A DNA stretch of 6,336 bases from Methanospirillum hungatei (GTDB lineage Archaea; Halobacteriota; Methanomicrobia; Methanomicrobiales; Methanospirillaceae). The notes beneath the pieces were generated by a model that did not search any database, had not been told where the DNA came from, and saw only the letters and a list, made by a program, of their open reading frames with translations. The position numbers and the translations under genes were made by a program. The stretch lies in the NCBI GenBank assembly GCA_003251955.1, contig QKDV01000102.1, positions 1 to 6,336 on the forward strand, in the 5' to 3' direction. Positions 1 through 6,336 of the stretch are shown here, piece by piece (position 1 is the stretch's first letter; the number at the start of each line of letters is the position of its first letter).

Positions 1-50
1 GAGACAGTCCACACGCCCATTCTCTACTGACAGGCTGCGTTCTGGCCGGC
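1..50. other. Short flank with no recognised gene
   Basis: This is the 50-base stretch after the stop codon of the minus-strand coiled-coil gene. It contains a GC-rich GCCGGCC palindrome close to the stop, but no T-rich run follows it on the minus strand. A terminator is therefore not supported. Whether another gene ends or starts here cannot be judged from 50 bases. Confidence 0.5.
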
Positions 51-2661
<2,611 letters not shown>

Positions 2662-2666
<5 letters not shown>

Positions 2667-2716
2667 ATAAGATAGTAAGATATGAGTCAAAGATTACATA
2701 ATAGGTTCATTGTGGT
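2662..2716. promoter_or_regulatory. Divergent promoter region between larB and the membrane-protein gene
   Basis: The two outward-facing genes leave at most a few dozen AT-rich bases for both promoters. Toward the left block, CTATTATGTAA on the minus strand (about 2696-2706) is TATA-like. It would place transcription start near 2674, making larB nearly leaderless from the ATG at 2666, which fits its lack of a Shine-Dalgarno. Toward the right block, CATATAAG at 2664-2671 is TATA-like and would place the start near 2693. Each box lies inside or next to the other gene's start. These are consensus-by-eye calls and no start site has been mapped. Confidence 0.4.
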
Positions 2717-3023
2717 GAGTTATCTCTTCTATATCGCTATCTTCGGTGTAGTCACAGGTCTCTTTCTCTGGCTGCGTGATATCAGGATTTATATGAGGAC
2801 CGGCCTTGCCGGGTACCGGAGAGCGGCACGAATAGGAGTATTGCACACCGCTATCACCACCGCAGGAGCAGGAGAGATCCTGCTCTTCCCGTCTGCTGAT
2901 ATTCTGGGCATAGGTATTGTCCTGCTAGGACTATGGCTTCAGGGACAACAGAAACGGGAGCATGTTTTTTCAACCGAACCGGTAATTGACCGGGCACTTG
3001 GAAAAACACCAGCCAGGCGGTAG
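2682..3023 (+). CDS. Small membrane protein of unknown function
   Basis: I do not recognise a family. The longest form has 113 residues with three hydrophobic stretches: about 10-31 (aromatic-rich), 51-69 (Ala/Thr/Gly-rich) and 72-88 (Leu/Ile/Gly-rich, ending in Leu-Trp-Leu-Gln). Between the first and second lies a strongly basic loop with many Arg (32-50), followed at the end by a basic and polar tail. By the positive-inside rule the loop and C-terminus should be cytoplasmic and the N-terminus outside. The start is uncertain. ATG at 2682 has no ribosome site and lies upstream of the start site predicted from the TATA-like box. GTG at 2712 has AGGT five bases before it, would give a 103-residue protein, and removes a basic N-terminus that fits the topology poorly. 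The stop is only 15 bases before hisS, whose ribosome site lies in that gap, so co-transcription with hisS is likely. Confidence 0.75.
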   Translation: MSQRLHNRFIVVSYLFYIAIFGVVTGLFLWLRDIRIYMRTGLAGYRRAARIGVLHTAITTAGAGEILLFPSADILGIGIVLLGLWLQGQQKREHVFSTEPVIDRALGKTPARR

Positions 3024-3027
3024 TTTC

Positions 3028-3032
3028 AGAGG
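3028..3032 (+). promoter_or_regulatory. Ribosome binding site of hisS
   Basis: AGAGG lies six bases ahead of the hisS ATG, in the 15-base gap after the membrane-protein stop. It fixes the hisS start. Confidence 0.6.
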
Positions 3033-3038
3033 CAACAC

Positions 3039-4265
3039 ATGCTGAGCAGACCACGAGGAACACGGGATATGCTCCCTGACGAAATGGAGCAGCGCAGGGA
3101 GATCGAGGCACGTATGCGGGCAAAGGCACGGACCTGGGGGTACCGCGAAGTAACAACACCCACATTTGAGGAACTCGAACTCTTCACGATACGGTCCGGT
3201 GAGGGGATCATTGACGAGATGTACGTCTTCGAAGACAAAGGTGGTAGATCGCTTGCTCTCAGGCCAGAACTAACAGCTCCGGTTCTCAGAACCTTTGTCA
3301 ACGAAGGGCGGTCATTGACAAAACCGATCAAGTGGTGTTATTTCGCAGATTGCTACCGATACGAACGCCCGCAGAAAGGACGATACCGGCAGTTCTGGCA
3401 GTTTGGAATCGAGCTTATCGGAGCAGACTCGGCGATGGCTGATGCAGAGGTAATGATGGTTGCCGATGAACTGCTCAGAGCCGCAGGTGTAACTTTCGTC
3501 ATGAAGATCGGGCATCTCTCCTTTATGCGAACCCTGCTCAAAGATCTCCCTGCTGAAGATCAGAAAAAGGTTAGATCATTCCTTGACAAGCGTGACACAG
3601 ATGCAGCATCAGTATTCCTCTCTGAAACAGGTAGGGAGAATCTTGCAGCCCCTCTGCAACAGCTGATTAGTGCCAGGACACTTGATGAGGTCTTTGCTGT
3701 CATTGGTGAGATACCAGAGGCTGATCGGATCAGGGAGACATTCAGAATACTGGACAGCCAGGGGATCCAGTACGAGATCAATCCTGCAATTGCCCGCGGT
3801 CTTGATTATTACACGGGGGTTGTCTTTGAATGCTTCGCAGAAGGTCTGGGTGCTGAAAACCAGATCCTCGGTGGCGGTGCTTACCGGCTAGCTCACCTGT
3901 TTGGTGGAGAGGACACACCATCTGTAGGGTTTGCCATAGGATTTGACCGGGTAATGGTTGCCCTCGGTGAGAAAATTTGGATGCCATTCCAGCCGCAGGT
4001 GACAGTGGTATTCACCCCTGAAGCCAGAGACCGGGCAGTCGCAGTCTCCCGTGAACTAAGAGGCAGAGGAATTATCTGTAGCATCGATCTGATGGGAAGG
4101 GGATTCTCGGCCCAGATGAAAAATGCCGGGAAGAGTGCTGATTATGTTGTCATCATCGGTGAGGAGGAGGTCAGATCCGGCATGGCAACTCTGAAAAATA
4201 TGAAAGGAGGAGAGCAGCAGACCCTTTCACTTGATGACGTGATCACCTCGCTTACCGCACAATAA
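3039..4265 (+). CDS. hisS: Histidyl-tRNA synthetase
   Basis: This cytoplasmic class II aminoacyl-tRNA synthetase charges tRNA-His with histidine using ATP (EC 6.1.1.21). At 408 residues it is near the usual length. It opens with the Arg-Pro-Arg-Gly-Thr-Arg-Asp signature at 4-10, followed by the motif 1 helix region. The ATP- and histidine-site blocks follow: Arg-Pro-Glu-Leu-Thr at 75-79, motif 2 around YRYERPQKGRYRQFWQFG at 106-123, and the HisRS-specific ARGLDYYTG at 252-260. Next come a Gly-Gly-Gly loop at 278-280 and motif 3 around Gly-Phe-Ala-Ile-Gly-Phe-Asp-Arg at 297-304. Residues from about 321 form the anticodon-binding domain, ending in Lys-Asn-Met-Lys. The second HisRS signature reads GGGAYRLAHLFGG rather than the common GGGRYDGL; I take this as a lineage variant, not a defect. 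The start is supported by AGAGG at the right distance. It sits between the membrane-protein gene and top6B, 45 bases before the latter. Confidence 0.97.
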   Translation: MLSRPRGTRDMLPDEMEQRREIEARMRAKARTWGYREVTTPTFEELELFTIRSGEGIIDEMYVFEDKGGRSLALRPELTAPVLRTFVNEGRSLTKPIKWCYFADCYRYERPQKGRYRQFWQFGIELIGADSAMADAEVMMVADELLRAAGVTFVMKIGHLSFMRTLLKDLPAEDQKKVRSFLDKRDTDAASVFLSETGRENLAAPLQQLISARTLDEVFAVIGEIPEADRIRETFRILDSQGIQYEINPAIARGLDYYTGVVFECFAEGLGAENQILGGGAYRLAHLFGGEDTPSVGFAIGFDRVMVALGEKIWMPFQPQVTVVFTPEARDRAVAVSRELRGRGIICSIDLMGRGFSAQMKNAGKSADYVVIIGEEEVRSGMATLKNMKGGEQQTLSLDDVITSLTAQ

Positions 4266-4267
4266 TT

Positions 4268-4287
4268 AGTACCGCTGCACGAGTACT
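4268..4287 (+). other. Imperfect inverted repeat between hisS and top6B
   Basis: AGTACCG and CG-A-GTACT can pair as a seven-base-pair stem with one bulged A and a CTGCA loop, starting three bases after the hisS stop. A T-rich stretch (ATTTT, about 4299-4303) follows but is short and about 11 bases away. It could be a weak terminator or attenuator, a processing site, or chance. Confidence 0.3.
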
Positions 4288-4310
4288 GACACCCCATAAT
4301 TTTCCAACCG

Positions 4311-6161
4311 ATGGCAAGAAAAAAAGATAGCGGGCCTGTGCAGGCAGAACTTCCGGCTGAATCACTTGCGGATGAACTCGCACGTCAGCAGCGAAGCATC
4401 AGTGTCGCAGAGTTTTTTGAGAAGAACAAACACCTGCTCGGATTTGACTCTCCGGTGAGAGGGATCATCACCACGGTCAAAGAGGCGATTGACAACGCTC
4501 TTGATGCCTGCGAAGAGGCAGGGGTTCTCCCAGATATCTACCTTGGAATCTTCAGAATGCAGGATGATGTCTTCAAGGTAGTAGTCGAGGACAACGGTCC
4601 GGGTATCGTCCCAGAAAATATTCCATTTGTCTTTGGAAAACTCCTCTACGGATCCCGGTTCCACCAGATCCGCCAGTCACGCGGACAGCAGGGTATCGGG
4701 ATATCAGCAGCAGTTCTCTATGCCCAACTCACAACCGGGACACCAACACTTGTTATCTCACGGTGCGGTGCAGATCGGGGAGCATTCAGGATGCTCATCC
4801 AGATCAAAACAGAGACGAACGAACCTGAAATCCTCTCACGCGAGGAAATATCCTGGGACCGGACTCATGGAACTAGGATAGAGATAGAGTTCAGGAGCAG
4901 TCTGACTGCACGAAAGAGACTCATAGAGTACCTCAGGTACACCTCGGTGGTGAATCCTCATTGGCGGATCAGGGTAGATCTCGACGGAGAGACGATGACG
5001 TTTGATCGTGCAAGTGAGGAACCGATTGTTCCACCAAAAGCGATCAAGCCACATCCACACGGTGTTGAACTTGGCGAACTCAAACGGATGGCAGCCGCTT
5101 CCAAAGAATCACTCAGGACATTTCTGATAGATGGGTTTAGCAGGGTTGGTGAGAAGACAGCAACCGAGATCCTGAACAATTCAGCGATGAAGGAAGACCG
5201 CCAGGCTTCATCTCTAAATATAAAAGAACTCGGGAGCCTGCTAGCCGCGATGCAGAATGCTAATGTTCCACCCCCCCCGGCCCAGCAGTGCCTCTCACCG
5301 ATAGGAGAGGAACTCGTCAGGCAGGGGCTTGAAAAAGAGTTTCAGCTCGATTATATCTCTGCAAGAACCCGGCCTGCTGCTGTGTATCACGGACATCCAT
5401 TCATTGTTGAGGCCGCACTTGGATGGGGGGGCAAGCTTGAGGCAGAAGGAACTGCTAGGATCATGCGGTTTGCAAACCGGGTGCCCCTGATGTACCAACA
5501 GGGTGCCTGTGCTATTACATCATGCATCGGCGGGGTAAACTGGAAGACCTATGGTATCAGTCAGCAGGGACTCCCCACCGGCCCATTGATCATTCTCGTG
5601 CATGTGGCATCGACCAATGTTCCGTTTACGAGCGAGAGCAAGGATGCGGTTGCATCCATCCCCGAGATCGAGCGAGATATCACGCTTGCTCTCCAGGATC
5701 TCGGCCGTGATCTCAAGACATTTATCCAGCGTCGTGACAGGAGCAGACAGAGTGAGGAGCGAGCACGGGCGATCTGCTCCATCATCCCCGACATTGCAGC
5801 AAAGGTAGCAGAGACTCTTGAACTACCCATCCCGGATACCTCTCCTATTGAAGGCCAGATCATGAAACGGCTGGTTGCAAAGAAGAGAACATCGGATGGG
5901 ATCGTCTCGATACTGGTGAGCAATTACACATCACATGCAGTTGACATCTCACTCTACGCCATCACCCAGGATGATCCGCAGAAAGCTGACAAACCGCCGG
6001 TCTTTGTAGAGAAGATGGGAGATGACTACTCAGCAGTATGGCAGCTCCGTATCGCTCCATCAGAGACCTGGATCACCGAATTTCCCGGAACTGGCAGGGG
6101 AAGTATCGATATCAGGGGAATAGACGAGAAGAAGAAAGTGGTGGTGGATCTTGATCGATAA
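4311..6161 (+). CDS. top6B: DNA topoisomerase VI subunit B (ATPase)
   Basis: TopVIB binds and hydrolyses ATP to drive strand passage by the type IIB topoisomerase VI, an A2B2 enzyme that relaxes supercoils and decatenates DNA (family knowledge). At 616 residues it has the normal length. The GHKL ATPase domain shows the N-box with Glu58 and Asn62 in [11 protein letters not shown], the G1 box EDNGPGI at 93-99 with the [11 protein letters not shown] lid start at 108-118, and the G2 box [15 protein letters not shown] at 123-137. A helix-two-turn-helix segment spans about 255-315, with FSRVGEKTA at 276-284. The transducer follows; Lys444 in SESKDA is the likely switch lysine. The last 90 or so residues form the C-terminal beta domain typical of euryarchaeal members. 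Before the conserved [10 protein letters not shown] (30-39) lies a charged leader of about 15 residues. The ATG has no clear ribosome site. The stop overlaps the top6A start. Confidence 0.97.
   Translation: MARKKDSGPVQAELPAESLADELARQQRSISVAEFFEKNKHLLGFDSPVRGIITTVKEAIDNALDACEEAGVLPDIYLGIFRMQDDVFKVVVEDNGPGIVPENIPFVFGKLLYGSRFHQIRQSRGQQGIGISAAVLYAQLTTGTPTLVISRCGADRGAFRMLIQIKTETNEPEILSREEISWDRTHGTRIEIEFRSSLTARKRLIEYLRYTSVVNPHWRIRVDLDGETMTFDRASEEPIVPPKAIKPHPHGVELGELKRMAAASKESLRTFLIDGFSRVGEKTATEILNNSAMKEDRQASSLNIKELGSLLAAMQNANVPPPPAQQCLSPIGEELVRQGLEKEFQLDYISARTRPAAVYHGHPFIVEAALGWGGKLEAEGTARIMRFANRVPLMYQQGACAITSCIGGVNWKTYGISQQGLPTGPLIILVHVASTNVPFTSESKDAVASIPEIERDITLALQDLGRDLKTFIQRRDRSRQSEERARAICSIIPDIAAKVAETLELPIPDTSPIEGQIMKRLVAKKRTSDGIVSILVSNYTSHAVDISLYAITQDDPQKADKPPVFVEKMGDDYSAVWQLRIAPSETWITEFPGTGRGSIDIRGIDEKKKVVVDLDR
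6143..6146 (+). promoter_or_regulatory. Ribosome binding site of top6A inside top6B
   Basis: GGTG in the last top6B codons lies four bases before the TTG proposed as the top6A start. The in-frame stop at 6121-6123 leaves no ATG, GTG or other TTG between it and 6151, so the site and start support each other. Confidence 0.5.
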
Positions 6162-6336
6162 GGAAGTCAGAAAAAAAGAAACACTGGAGAAACTGCTGGG
6201 AATTCCAAAGCAGTGGTACTCCCAGATGACCAGAGGTGATCTTCCATCCATTGCTATGCCGACCAGGACCAAGAAGAACATTGAGTACGATGAGGATATT
6301 GATGCATGGAGATATGGTGACAGGGAGAGACTCCGT
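6151..6336 (+). CDS. top6A: DNA topoisomerase VI subunit A, N-terminal fragment
   Basis: The 62 codons present are open to the window edge, so the gene continues beyond it. They encode the N-terminus of TopVIA, the Spo11-like subunit that cuts both DNA strands through an active-site tyrosine; that tyrosine and the Toprim domain lie outside the window. Recognisable family features are the Leu-Gly-Ile-Pro-Lys helix region and the block [11 protein letters not shown] (residues 30-40), followed by Asn-Ile-Glu-Tyr-Asp and a Trp...Gly-Asp segment. I chose TTG at 6151, which overlaps the top6B stop by 11 bases. The first in-frame ATG (6226) would remove the conserved helix just before that block. 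The order B then A with overlapping ends fits a translationally coupled pair whose products assemble one-to-one. Confidence 0.9.
   Translation, partial: MIDKEVRKKETLEKLLGIPKQWYSQMTRGDLPSIAMPTRTKKNIEYDEDIDAWRYGDRERLR

Noticed and set aside
1..50. GCCGGCC palindrome as a terminator for the left operon
   Set aside because: The stem is only the palindrome itself, with no T-rich run after it.
2854..3165. Minus-strand frame of 103 codons across the membrane protein/hisS junction
   Set aside because: It overlaps two better-supported plus-strand genes, and its composition looks like a shadow frame with no recognisable domain.
5561..5923. Minus-strand frame of 120 codons inside top6B
   Set aside because: Antisense to a conserved topoisomerase gene; Ser/Arg-rich shadow composition.

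Overview
The window looks like chromosomal DNA of a methanogenic euryarchaeon, most likely of the order Methanomicrobiales (inference). The reasons are an archaeal DNA topoisomerase VI pair, an archaeal-type NMN adenylyltransferase (NadM), Shine-Dalgarno motifs matching the GGAGGTGAT type, frequent GTG/TTG starts and coding on almost every base. There are no RNA genes, insertion sequences, CRISPR arrays or phage genes.

The layout is two divergent gene blocks that meet near position 2670. The left block, on the minus strand and read right to left, is larB (nickel-pincer nucleotide synthesis, AIR-carboxylase-like), then nadM, then an unrecognised 431-residue charged coiled-coil protein. Stops and starts overlap by 4 and 8 bases, so the three are almost certainly co-transcribed and translationally coupled. 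The right block, on the plus strand, is a small three-helix membrane protein of unknown function, hisS (histidyl-tRNA synthetase), top6B (topoisomerase VI ATPase subunit) and the first 62 codons of top6A (DNA-cleaving subunit), which starts on TTG inside the end of top6B and runs off the window. The two blocks share a very short AT-rich intergenic region that must hold both promoters.

How the genes work together: LarB is known to use nicotinic acid adenine dinucleotide (NaAD), the type of dinucleotide that NMN/NaMN adenylyltransferases make. The larB-nadM pair therefore looks like a substrate-supply module for the nickel-pincer nucleotide, and the coiled-coil protein is its unexplained third partner. 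TopVIB and TopVIA form one A2B2 enzyme, and their overlapping genes fit balanced synthesis. HisRS and the small membrane protein have no obvious biochemical link to topoisomerase VI.

Most of the window is ordinary core genome. The parts worth a second look are the larB-nadM-coiled-coil operon, the membrane protein ahead of hisS, the compressed divergent promoter, and a few sequence oddities within genes. I do not see a clearly new system such as a defence island.
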